A program made the position numbers and the translations under genes. This document shows, piece after piece, positions 12,526-22,927 of a DNA stretch of 64,000 nucleotides. The notes under the pieces were generated by a model that saw only the letters and a program-made list of their open reading frames with translations, ran no database searches and had not been told where the DNA came from. The stretch is from Petunia secreta (taxonomy: Eukaryota; Streptophyta; Magnoliopsida; Solanales; Solanaceae). The stretch spans positions 124,001-188,000 of the forward strand of contig JARKIP010000051.1 in NCBI GenBank assembly GCA_029990175.1. Reading direction: 5' to 3'. Position 1 is the stretch's first letter, and each line of letters starts with the position of its first letter.

Positions 12526-12865
12526 TTGATATAAAATGGGCATAGATATGGTTTAAAATAGGTGTAAAAATATAGAAAAATTAGGAAATTAATTTTAATG
12601 CAATAAAATGGCTAGGAAATATATAAAATTGTAATTTTGAGATTTAAAATAATTTGGATAATTTTGTCAAAAAATAGAGATAATCGTAGCGATTGTAAAA
12701 TAGCTCTGATTTGAGACGATGCTTTTGAAAATGGCCTCGATTGTCAGGCTATTATGAGAAGACAATTTGAAAAGAATGGACGGGGCAAGAGTGAATACAC
12801 AATCGTGTGTAAAATTTGAAAACTATTGATTTTGAAAATAGGAGGGACAAAATTGGGTGTCAACA

Positions 12866-12885
12866 ACTGCCCCTCTTTGCCCGGG
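12866..12885 (-). other. Polypurine tract of the Tat-type element
   Basis: Read on the minus strand, a purine-rich run (CAAAGAGGGGCAG) lies directly before the LTR start TGTTGACACCC. This is the expected position of the primer for plus-strand synthesis and fixes the orientation of the element. Confidence 0.75.
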
Positions 12886-13145
12886 GATGATGAAAGAGTC
12901 TTTGGCAAAGACGTTGACATTGCGGCCAATTTTTTCATGACTCTAGAGGAGTGTTTTGACTTGAGAGAATGCGGGGTGTCAGGTTGAAATATCTGCTTTA
13001 CTTGGGCCGTATCCTGCAGTGAAGATATGTTTGCAACACAATGTATATATAAAACGTACCTTCCCACAGGGCTGGATTGTCTTTCTCGGATTCTTGTCGT
13101 ATGTGATTGTGTCTGCTATGCCATAATTGTGTGTCATTTGCTGTC

Positions 13146-14110
13146 AAGTGTTAGATTCAACATCGGGTTGTATGCCCTCTGTCGGTGCATTGGGCTATGT
13201 ACCCTCCGCAAAGAATAAAAATAACAAATCGGTATCGGGCTGTGTACCCTCAGCTGATGCTTTGGGTTGTGCACCCTCAGCTAATTTAAAATGCAAATCG
13301 ATATCGGGTTGTGTACCCTCAACCGACGCCTTGGGCTGTGTACCCTCAGCTAATTTAAAATGCAAATCGGTATTCAGCTGTGTACCCTCAACAGACGACT
13401 TGGGCTGTGTACCCTCAGCTAATGTAAATGACAAATCGATATCAAGCTGTGTACCCTCAACCGACGCTTCGGGCTGTGTACCCTCAGCTAATTTAAAATG
13501 AAAATCGCTATCGGGCTGTGTACCCTCAACCGACGCCTTGGGTTGTGTACCCTCAGCTACTATAAAATGCAAATTGATATCGGGCTGTGTACCCTCAACC
13601 GACGCCTTGGGTTGTGTACTCTCAGCTAATATAAATGACAAATCGATATCGGGTTGTGTACCCTCAACCGACGCTTCGGCCTGTGTACCATCGGCTAATG
13701 TAAAATGCGAATCGATATCGGGCTGTGTACCCTCAACCGACGCCTTGGGCAGTGTACCCTCAGCTAATGTAAATGACAAATCGATATCGGGCTGTGTACC
13801 CTTAACCGACGCCTTGGGTTGTGTACCCTCAGCTAATGTAAATGACAAATCGATATCGGGCTGTGTACCCTCAACCAACGCCTTGGGTTGTGTACCCTCA
13901 GCTAATTTAAAATGCAAATCGATATCGAGTGGTGTACCTTCAACCAACGCCTTGGGCTGTGTACCCTCAGCTAATGTAAAATGCGAATCGATATCAGGCT
14001 GTGTACCCTCAACCGACGCCTTGGGATGGGTACCCTCAGCTAATTTAAATGACAAATCGATCGGGCTATGTACCCTCAACCGACGCTTCGGGCTGTGTGC
14101 CCTCAGCTAA
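13146..14110. repeat. 69-bp tandem repeat in the Tat 3' UTR
   Basis: About 13-14 copies of a 69-bp unit, each containing two half-units that begin TGTGTACCCTCA. Because 69 is a multiple of three and few stop codons occur, a frame stays open on each strand (23-residue periods such as CVPSTDALGCVPSAN on plus; a 294-codon frame on minus). Position between the integrase end and the polypurine tract matches the variable 3' UTR known to seed satellites in Tat/Ogre elements. Not considered a protein gene. Confidence 0.85.
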
Positions 14111-14687
14111 TTTAAAAATGCAAACTCTTTCGTTGAAGCATATCTGAATTAGGTATCTTTTGTGCCTGCACCCAAAGAAAGATTGATGAGTTGTGCGGGG
14201 TAGTTTGGTTTGTGCATTCTTGGCTTGCTTTGCGTTCGCTGTCGACAAGTTCCGGGGTCTTGGCCGAGCTGATAGGGATATACATAAAGTAGTACGTAAC
14301 GCAAATGATTTCGAAAAACTTTTATAAGAAAGAAATGAAATGAAATGAAATATTTTGTCCCATTGAGTCACAAATCGCATTATGTAAAGCCAAAATTTTG
14401 TCGTCCTCCATGCCGTTCCAAACTCCATTAAGTGAATTTTGAGGGCGGCCTCAAAATTCTGCCCCAGTTTGTATTTGAAATTTTTGAGAGATCCTAAAAA
14501 ATTTCTGCCCCAGTGTCAATTATGCTTGTCCTTTAGGAATTTTTGAGCCCCAGTGTTTGCCTCGTGGGAAAATGAAATTTTTGTATTTATGTGACTGAAC
14601 CTTGAGTAGGTTGCCTATGTATCCCACTTAGGGAATAAGGTTGTGACGTAGTTCAGATTACATAATGCATTGTAAATGGGGAAATCA
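14111..14687 (-). other. 3' UTR of the Tat-type element, non-repetitive part
   Basis: Between pol and the tandem repeat. Contains recurring TTCTGCCCCAG words (14460-14560) and a block gactgaaccttgagtagg (14602) that are ordinary for this element type. No credible gene. Confidence 0.6.
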
Positions 14688-14689
14688 CT

Positions 14690-16075
14690 AATCAGTATAA
14701 ACTACTATACATAGCATCTTTTGACAGCGTCTGAGCTGATCGGTTTTGGCCAGACTTCTCCGTCCATCACTGCCAATATCGACGCTCCTCCATTCAGAAC
14801 TCGGTGAACCATGTACGACCCTTGCCAATTTGGCGCAAACTTGCCTTTTAATTCTTCTATATTTGGAAATATCTTCTTCAGTACTAATTGCCCAGGTTCG
14901 AAGAATATTTCTCAAACTTTCTTGCTGAATGCTTTAGCCATCCTCCTCTGATATAATTTCCCATGACATATTGCATTCAATCTCTTGCCATCGATGAGGG
15001 CCAATTGCTCTATTTTTCCTTTGATCCATTCAGCATCTTTTAATTGTGTCTCTTGGATGATTCTCAAAGATGGTATCTCGACCTCCGAGGGTATCACTGC
15101 TTCGGTGCCATACACCAACAAATAAGGAGTAGCCCCTGTTGATTTTCTCATTGTAGTACGATACCCTTACAGGGCATAGAGCAGGTTCTCATGCCATTGC
15201 TTTGAATTGTCTGTCATCTTGTGCAATATCCTCTTGATGTTCTTATTGGCCGCCTCGACCGCATTATTCATTTGAGGTCTGTATGCAGTGGAATTGTGAT
15301 GCTTGATCTTGAAGACCTCACAGGTCGCCTTCATTAGATCACTATTGAGGTTGGACCTATTATCAGTGATGTTGGATTCAGGAATGCCAAACCGACAGAT
15401 CATTTTATCACGGACAAAGTTTGACACTACTTTCTTTGTTACTGATTTGTATGATGCAGCTTCTACCCATTTGGTAAAATAATCAATGGCCACCAGTATG
15501 AAACGATGCCCATTGGAAGCTACTGGCTCGATAGGTCCTATGACATCCATTCCCTAGGCAGCAAAAGGCCAAGGCGATCCCATAATTTTCAATTCATTGG
15601 CAGGCACTCGAATCATATCTCCATGGACTTGGCATTGATGGAATTTCTTTGCATGCTTTATACAGTCATGCTCCATTGTCATCCAGAAACAACTAGCCCT
15701 CAAAATCTTCTTGGCGAGTACAAAACCGTTAATGTGTAGGCCACACGTCCCAGAGTGTATCTCTTCCAACAGTTTAGCGGCTTCTTTTACGTCCACGCAC
15801 CTCAAAAAACCTAGATCGGGTGCCTTTTTGTACAAAACCTCTCCGTTCAGAAAGAACCCATTTGCTAACCTCCTCAGTGTCTTCTTTTGGAGACTTGTCG
15901 CATTCTTTGAATAATTACCATCTTTGAGAAACCCTTTGATGTCGTAGAACCAAGGCTTTCCGTTTGATTCTTCTTCCACATGGTAGCAGTATGCTGGCTG
16001 CTTCCTCACTGTCACGGGTATTGGGTCAATGTAATTTTTGTCAGGATGTTTGATCGTAGCAGATATGGTAGCCAA
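14690..16075 (-). pseudogene. Tat-type gypsy integrase (frameshifted)
   Basis: Integrase acts on the element cDNA ends and joins them to host DNA. In coding order: an H2C2-type zinc-binding region (15554-15750, with HSGTCGLHINGF and CIKHAKKFHQCQVHG), then the catalytic core (15167-15550) starting MDVIGP, with the second Asp in ITDNR and the Glu in NNAVEAANKNIKR, then GATPYLLVYGTEAV (15100-15151), and a C-terminal part (14690-14915, FAPNWQGSYMVHRVLNGGA in the shifted frame). At least two frame changes and one stop (between 15554 and 15550) separate the blocks, so it is not functional. Confidence 0.85.
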
Positions 16076-16502
16076 AACGTCCGCGAACTCATCTGCAGTC
16101 TAGGTACATGCCGGAACTCTGTCTTGGTGAATCTTTGCTTCAGCCCCTTTATGCACTCCAGGTATGGAAATATCTTCAAATTCTTCGCTGTCCAATCTCC
16201 TCGAACTTGGTGAATCAATAAATCAGAATCCCTGATTTCTAACAACTCTTGTATGTTCATGTCCACTGCCAATCTAAAACCCAAAATGCAAGCTTCATAC
16301 TCCGCCATGTTGTTGGTGCAAGGAAACCTTAGTTTGGCAGTGACAGGATAGTATTGTCCAGTCTCGGAAACTAATACTGCCCCAATACCGACTCCTTTAA
16401 AATTTACCGCTCCATCGAAGAATAGCCTCCAGCCATCATACTCTTCGGTGATGTCTTCCCCTACGAACATAACTTCCTCGTCGGGGAAATAAGTGTGCAG
16501 GG
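16012..16502 (-). pseudogene. Tat-type RNase H (RVT_3), 5' end replaced by rDNA
   Basis: Peptide runs PLHTYFPDEEV then GWRLFFDGAVNFKGVGIGAV, NNMAEYEACILGFRLAVDMN and DSDLLIHQVRGDW, with the RNase H acidic residues in FFDGA, AEYEA and RDSDLL in place. This is the additional, archaeal-like RNase H found in Tat elements. The open frame continues without a break into the 25S rDNA fragment on its 5' side (frame 16012-16629), so the first 40 or so residues of that frame are translated rRNA, not protein-coding in origin. Confidence 0.85.
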
Positions 16503-16625
16503 GTTTTGGCCACCTCACCAATCTACTCTGGTCCACTCCCCGAGTCGATCGGCGAACCGGCTCAACACTGTTCCACATCCGACCGGGGCGCATCGCCAGC
16601 CCCATCTGCTTCCCTCCCGACAATA

Positions 16626-16656
<31 letters not shown>

Positions 16657-16790
16657 TTTTTCATCTTTCCCTCGCGGTACTTATTCTCTATCATTCTCTC
16701 GCCCGTATTTAGCCTTGGACGGTATTCACCGCCTGATTTGGGCAGCATTCCAAAACAACCCGACTCAAAGACTGCGCTTAGAGGTTTTCG
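16503..16790 (-). rRNA. 25S ribosomal RNA gene fragment
   Basis: On the minus strand the sequence matches the conserved 5' third of plant 25S rRNA: GAGTCGGGTTGTTT, CGTCCAAGGCTAAATACGGG, AAGTACCGCGAGGGAAAGAT, TTTGAAAAGAGAGTCAAAGA, GTCGGGAGGGAAGC and GCGCCCCGGTCGGATGTGGA in order. About 290 bp, so a fragment. Several differences from the conserved rRNA are C-to-T or G-to-A (for example gaagcagatgg), as expected from methylated, silent DNA. It is fused directly to the Tat RNase H on one side and to unidentified GC-richer DNA on the other. Confidence 0.9.
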
Positions 16791-17380
16791 GTAGTCCATG
16801 GACATTAAAACTGGCTAAGATAAGTCAAGTGCCCACATATAATCAGCCTACGGTGGGCAAGCGACTATGTCAACACGGGGACGATGATCGCTGTAGGTTT
16901 GCCAAGATTTGCCTTGAAGCTACCCAAGCTGCCAAACGGTGGGAAAACATAGGCATGTCAAGCCGTGACAAGGATGCCCTTGAGGCTGCCAAAGACGCCC
17001 ACCCCATGGTGGGCTAGCAGCTATGTCAACACGGCCACGATGATGGCACGTAGCAGCCTAGCGACTAAGCCGGCCCAGTGACTATGCCATAGCGGCCTAG
17101 CGCACCAGATGCCTAGCAACTATGTCGTTAGCTGCCTAGCAACTATGCAGTAGCGGCCTAACACTGTAGAGGCCTAGTGACTATGTCGTAGCTGCCTAGC
17201 GACTATGCCGTAGTGGCCGAACGAATATGCCATGGCGGCCGAGCGACAATGCCGAGCGACTATGCCATAGTGGCCGAGCGACTATACCGAAGCATGACAT
17301 GATGGTGGCAAGGCAAGGCAGCCCAACGATGGGCAAACGACTATATCGGGCGGGCTCGTTCATTGCACAAACGCATGCCA
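16791..17380. repeat. GC-richer segment with ~23-bp degenerate repeats
   Basis: From about 17030 to 17300 a degenerate word (GCCTAGCGACTATGCCGTAGCG) recurs about ten times at roughly 23-base spacing. Further copies of GGTGGGCAAGCGACTATGTC-like text lie at 16850 and 17000. No protein is recognisable. It sits between the rDNA fragment and the broken start of the plus-strand gypsy LTR, so its origin is unknown. Confidence 0.65.
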
Positions 17381-19365
17381 ATGTTATAAAACTTTTACCC
17401 CGAAACATCCCGGTAATTATGTTAATTTATTATTTCATTTTTTTACTTGTGTTTGAATATACTTTAACGGTAGAAATCGGGATATTAAACATTTTTCTAA
17501 TAAGTTAAATTGATAGTTTAATGGGTTAATTGGACCCCGATAATGGAATTGATTATATATTCGAATTCAGAAAGTTATGGGAAACCAGTAAATATAATTT
17601 ATTAAGAGTTTGGTTATGTGATTTTGAACCATGTACATAGGCCTGGACTGAGTATTGCCTATGTGAATCGAGTGTCGGGTTCCCGACCAGATTGTCCTAA
17701 GATGTAAGGAATGAAGCCTTTAGCCTTATTTGATTTATTTTTCTGCTTATTGAATAGAGGGGATCGTTTTGTAGTGAATTCAAAGTACAAAGTGGTTGTT
17801 GAGTAGCAGTGCTAACTTTGGAACAAGGTAATTGATTATATCCATTTATTTGGTGGCCTTTGGCCTTGTGGATATTCTACCACGTGTTCCTTACGTACGT
17901 AGTTGCCAGTAGACGTACTTATTCTGCCTTAGTGTTGAATGTACATTATATATATGTTATGCCTTGTTGTTGGTATTACATTGAGCATATAAGCATTGTA
18001 CTCTGGTTGTGAGTTTGACATGTACTTTCCGGTAGTCGATGAGAGTCCCGCACCAGTAAAGGGTTATTATTGCATCATACCGCATTCATATGTATTATAT
18101 TTTCTAGTTATGGGTTGCTATGTCATATACTGAGTGCAGGAGTAGTCCACCTCAGCTTTATATTATCTCGGGTGCAGGAGTATTGCGCCCCAGGAGCAGG
18201 AGTATTCCACTCTTATGTCATATATTGAGTGCAGGAGTATTCTGCCTCAGCTTTATATTATCACAGTTGTAGGAGTATTCTACCCCAGGAGCAGGAGTAT
18301 TCCGCTCTTATGACAGATACTTAGTGCAGTAGTATTCCGCCTCAGAAGCAGGAGTATTCTGCTCTTATTCCAGATACTGAGTGCACGAGTATTCTGCCTC
18401 AACTTTATATTATCTCGGGTGCAGGAGTATTCTGCCCCAGGATTAGGAGTATTTCCCTCTTATGTCAGATACTGAGTGTAGGAGTATTCCACTTCAGCTT
18501 TATACTATCTCGGATGCAGGAGTATTCTGCCCCAGGAGTAGGAGTATTTTGTTCCAGTTGGTTATCAGATTGTATTCCCCTCGAATGCAGGAGTATTCTG
18601 CTTTGGAACAGGATTACGGGGACATGTGATCCCATTGCATCATACTACATTCATTCCATTTCATTGCATATGTGGTTGTGTATTGTGTGATTATAGAGCG
18701 ATGTTTGTCTATGTATCATGTATTTCTGATTGTTGATATGTTTGAGATACCTATATGTTCTGTCTATATTATGTCCCATGTTATTTATGAGTTTATGGTT
18801 CCATACGTGTTTTGAGTTATTATCTGGCTCTTCCTTTTTTGGTTGAGATAAGGTGAACTTAGTTTATCTTCTTTTCTTCTCCCTGGCTAGCATATCTACT
18901 TCTTCGAGGTGGCTAGCCAGCCCCTACTTATTGAGCCCTTTCGATTCACCCTCTATTTGTTTCTTGTCTATTTATTTCATTTCGGTAGGTTCGCTCCAGG
19001 ATTAAGTTCGCCACGTTGTTAAGGATGGAAGACGACTTCAGCTGTCAGGATAAGCCAGCTTTTGTTCAGGATGGCCACTCGTTTTATATTTATTTTTCTC
19101 AGTTGTATTTTTCTCCCTTCAGAAGATGTTTATACTTCATTGGTATTCTTAGATGTATGTCTTAATAGCCCTAAACCTACTACATTGGGTTCTCTTCTGT
19201 ACAACTTATGTATAATTATGTTCGCGTCTCTTTAGGTCTTATTTCTTATATATAAGTTGATTTTATGTATATTTTTGTGAATTCAATTCAAAAGGGTTCG
19301 CCCGACGGGTCTAGAAGAGGATGTTGGGTGCCCGCACGACCTATCCAAAAATCTGGGTAATGTCA
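17381..19365 (+). repeat. 5' LTR remnant of the plus-strand gypsy element
   Basis: Collinear with the solo LTR from its position near 8125 onward (ttattacgtgtgtttgaata region) to the end, here GGTAATGTCA at 19365. The U3 start (TGAAACGACC) is missing. Includes a long version of the LTR minisatellite (18136-18605). Confidence 0.85.
18136..18605 (+). repeat. LTR minisatellite, 5' LTR copy
   Basis: About fifteen copies of the GCAGGAGTATTCYGCC word, arranged in a larger unit of about 95 bp with linkers cttatgtcagatactgagt and agctttatattatctcggg. It is longer and more regular than in the solo LTR. Confidence 0.85.
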
Positions 19366-19367
19366 GT

Positions 19368-19379
19368 TGGTATCAGAGC
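19368..19379 (+). other. Primer binding site (initiator tRNA-Met)
   Basis: TGGTATCAGAGC three bases after the LTR end (TGTCA at 19361-19365). It is complementary to the 3' end of plant initiator tRNA-Met, the usual primer of these elements. Confidence 0.9.
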
Positions 19380-19563
19380 CTGGTATTGAGTCTATCCAAA
19401 CTAAGACAGTGTCTAGTAGAGTCTCGCTGATAGGTACGTAGACGTCTGTACTTATCTATGAGAGGCTATGATGGCATTTAGGAATTTTCTCTTTATTATT
19501 TTCTAATCGTGTGTCAGTCTTTTTGTGGGATGTTAAACTTTTTTCATTAATTCCTTCACAATA

Positions 19564-20670
19564 ATGGTGAACCTCATGCGGTAAATTGGCATAGGGCAGG
19601 AGCATAAGAGGTAGCAGCCCAGCCTAGTGCTAGAGCTGCCCAGGCCTCTAGAGTTGTGGATCATGCTGACGATCCAGTTGTGGAGGCCCCAATTGTGCCA
19701 GCTCCCGTTGGGCAGGGGAGCAGGCCTTGTGGTTTCTCCGACTCTCTACGATGCTTTTTACTAGAATCTTGGCGGCTCAGATACTGCAAAATCCTTCTAT
19801 TCCATAGGCAGCTCATCAGGTCGTCGCAGATGCAGATGTTCGTACTTTGGGAGCTCCTATTTCAATTTCTGATGTTGCCCCGGTAAATTATGTTCCAAAG
19901 GCAGCATGTGTTGTGCCTCCAGATGTTTTGGTTGATTAGCTAGCCCAGGTAATAGTTCGGTCCGGGTGCCTGAACAGGCTGCATTATTTTACCTGGTTGA
20001 ACCTTTCGATATTCTCAGACCATGCATCAGATAATCCTCATGATTTTTTCTTTTAAAAAAATGATGTCAATATATTCTTCAGGCTCTTGGTTATCTCAAG
20101 TAGTATGGTATTGATTATATTGTTTCCCAGTTTCAGGGTCCAGTCTTGGACTGGTGGACCGCTCTTTTATCAGCTAGGCAGGGCTTGCCTAAGCTGACTT
20201 GGTACGAGTTTCCTCGTAGATTCATGGAAAAGCTTCTTTCGCGCAGTGAGCGAGATGAAAAGCGTCGCCAGTTTGAGTGGATTAGACAGGGTAGCCTGTC
20301 GGTTTCAGAATATAAGATTGAATTCTCTAGGATGGTTGGATATGCTCCAGATCTAGTCCATAAGCCTTCTAAGAAGGTTCGAAGATTTATTGATGACCTT
20401 TTTCCTTCCTTGAGGCCCCAGATGGCTCTAGAGATTGAGATCATGACTTCATTTGATATTGTTATTGATATTGCTCGGAGGTATAAGGCATACCATAAGT
20501 CAGAGCAGGAAGAGTCAGAGTATGAAGAGTCAGAGCGGAAGAGCATGAGATCCCGCGGCCCTGGTGGGACAATGGTACCTCATTTAGAGGTAAGAGTTCT
20601 AATTATTGTGGGAGGTCACCTACCAGGGTATCTCAGCTTGTGGCGCGTGATTCTTAAAGTGGGCCAGTAG
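19564..20670 (+). pseudogene. Gypsy gag (capsid region), broken
   Basis: Gag forms the cytoplasmic virus-like particle in which the element RNA is copied. The recognisable part is the retrotransposon gag domain at 20146-20560: DWWTALLSARQGLPKLTWYE, then FPRRFMEKLLSR, SERDEKRRQFEWIRQGSLSV and EYKIEFSRMVGYAPDLV. It is followed by an acidic ESEYEESE stretch. Upstream parts (19564-20145) are interrupted by stops and frame changes. A zinc knuckle is only a ghost near 20740 (CYHCREP followed by frame loss). Confidence 0.8.
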
Positions 20671-22436
20671 TTCATAAAGATTAGACTCGGTTTTCTCTTT
20701 ATAGCTATCAACAATCTGTCCAGCTTCCATTTTTACCAAAAATGTGTTATCATTGTCGTGAGCCTGTTATATTTGTAGGAGTTTTCCCTTACTCCGGCAA
20801 GTAGTCAGTCATTCTTTCTCTCGCCAACAGGCACCTACACAGTCGCAGGGAATTTTATTTAGGCCTCAATCAGCTAGAGATATGCCACCATCAGGTAGAG
20901 GCCGAGAGCGTGATGGTAGCGGTTCTTCTGGAAGTGACTATTAGGGTAACGGCTCAGCTCAGCCCGAGAGGCAGTTCTATGAATTTCCATTCCGGTAAGG
21001 TGCTGAGGCATCTGATGTAGTAGACCCGGGTATTTTGTCTTCCCATATATGTGAGTAAGATTGGATTCTTTCGGTCGATCTAGAATTTGTTTATCTTATC
21101 ATATTTCCATGGTTTCTTGGGATGTCGTTTCTATTAAGAATATGTTGTGGTAGAAGGGTGAGCTTCTGGTATGATTGATTCCTGGCATCTGCGAGACGCT
21201 ACTTGTTTATCTAGTTCAGATGTGAGGTATTTGGGAGTGAGTGTCGGTATTGTCTGCTCGACATTTTGTTATGCCGCCTTCTATTATTATGTCAAGTCAA
21301 TTTACCTCTCTCCTTGAGATTCAGTATTTGTAGGATGATGGGATTCTTATTCATCACCATCAGAAAGTGTTACTGTTTTTACGTGTCTCCTCTTGGTTTG
21401 AGACGCTAGTAAAGTTATGTTATTCTATGAGCTTGTTTCGATTATAAAAAGGGTTTTCTGGTAAATTATCGGAGTTTCCTTCTTATAGGAAGGTTAAATT
21501 AGCATGGATGTTGTTCCATAAAGCACATCTAATGTCTATTTCTTCAATTGCGTTTCTTTGGCTAGCCTGACTCGGAAGTAGTCTAGCTCTGGTAGCAAAG
21601 CAAATAAGAAGATGAGCTTCCTGAAGCTCTAATTATATACTCAGTCCATTGCCATCTCTTCTTCATCCGGCACTAGTGAGTTTGGGCGGTTAGTATCCGC
21701 TTGCGATGTTTCCTCTATTGAGCCAGAGTGCATGTCAAGGTAGCCGGGCAAGCATATTGTAGTGTTTCAAGGCTACTAAGGGTAATGAGAGGCGTCATTT
21801 TACCCTTGAATTGATCCATCATCCAGTGGTGCTTATGGTGAAGGTATGGAGTTGTGAACCCGAGAGTTGCAGTTGTTTGGAAACTCGAGAGAGTAATTTG
21901 GTAGCTCAGGTCTGAGTCACATTCTATTTTTAGCTAAGTCTTCCTTAGTCCAGCTTCGAGGATGGCTATTTCTATTCAAATTAACTTTATGAGTTTATGC
22001 TCTAAGTGGATGAGTCTTTCTCCAATACTGAATGCTAATGTTAAATCTATTAGGCGTTGCTGAAGCGTAAGCTGATTTTTTATTTCAGCGACCTGTTCTA
22101 TATCAAAAACTGTATCAAAGAGGTGATTCATCGGCAGAATCACGTTAATCCATTCATAGTTCTGTGTATCTTTGTTCCAAAAATGTAGAACTCTCCTCTC
22201 GTGGTCGAGGAAGGGTCAGCCTAGTCAGAATAAGCTGCGCAATGGTGTTATGATATTATCCAGATATATTTTATTCCAAAAGTTCGATGTACGAAATATA
22301 ATTCTGATTCTGTAATCATGAGATAATTTCCATGGAGTAGCTTATGAAGGTCGTGCAAGTTCTCTTGTTATATGTGTGAATTTAGCTCTAGACTAAAGCT
22401 CGTTCGAGGTCAAATGGGAGTCTAAGTGGAGGAGAA
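20671..22436 (+). other. Degenerate internal region of the plus-strand gypsy element
   Basis: No open frame of note and no readable protease, reverse transcriptase or integrase motifs. The part from about 21810 to 22436 is homologous, in inverse orientation, to 25427-25840 and 26740-27025 of the nested element, so it belongs to the same family's 3' internal region. Confidence 0.6.
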
Positions 22437-22927
22437 TGAAACGACCTTAGGTAGTGGTTTCGAGAGTTAGGACTCCGATTGGTGAACTGATAGTTTTAAA
22501 AACTTCATAAGGTCCATTAAGACTTGTATGTAAAATTTTAGCTAAGTCAGACCTCATTTGCCAGGTATCAGAAAAAGTTTTCCGTTTCCGTTGTCGGTAA
22601 CTCATAAAAAGAGTTTTCCAGCCCGATTTTGGCGAATGAGCTCTGATTCAAAATCCAAAAGTTTCATTAGGTTTGTATGGTTATTTGTGACCTATGTGAA
22701 CTTTCATAAGTGAATTCTGAGGTCGTTCGGATAGTTTTCGCTAAAGTTCCGAAAGTTAAAGAATTTGATCTTTTCCATTTAATTCGTATCTTGAGTTTTG
22801 GGAATCTAATTAAAGATCCGTCTTAGCGATTACGTCACATAAATTTTATATAACTTATTAGAGAAATTTGGGATCATTCTGAATTTCATAGTATTTTATT
22901 TTAATTTTTTTCACGATGGAAAGTTTT

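Larger units (their letters stand above)
6598..12865 (-). repeat. 3' LTR of the Tat-type element (interrupted)
   Basis: Bounded by TGTCATACCC (left) and GTCAACA (right). Without the nested 2.4-kb solo LTR and its duplicated 5 bp the LTR is about 3.9 kb, long but usual for Tat/Ogre. Inside are a tandem duplication of about 190 bp (roughly 10560-10930), a 45-bp duplication (about 11203-11292) and an AT-microsatellite with a hairpin (12320-12525). Open frames here (for example 12031-12264) have no recognisable product and lie in LTR sequence. Confidence 0.8.
6598..16502 (-). mobile_element. Tat/Ogre-type Ty3-gypsy element, 5' truncated
   Basis: Minus-strand element. In plus order: 3' LTR (6598-12865, itself split by a solo LTR), polypurine tract, 3' UTR with a 69-bp tandem repeat, integrase, RNase H. 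The LTR termini read TGTCATACCC at the left and GGGTGTCAACA at the right. An RNase H of the RVT_3 type directly upstream of integrase is typical of the Tat lineage. Everything upstream of that RNase H (reverse transcriptase, gag, 5' LTR) is gone and a 25S rDNA fragment takes its place. Frameshifts in pol show the copy is dead. Confidence 0.85.

Noticed and set aside
13195..14079. 294-codon minus-strand frame of 23-residue repeats
   Set aside because: Produced by the 69-bp tandem repeat of the Tat 3' UTR; the opposite strand is equally open.
13146..14110. CRISPR-like array of direct repeats
   Set aside because: Plant nuclear DNA; units are contiguous 69-bp repeats without unique spacers, and no cas genes are present.
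16493..17017. 174- and 99-codon plus-strand frames
   Set aside because: Antisense to the 25S rDNA fragment and to GC-rich repeat DNA.
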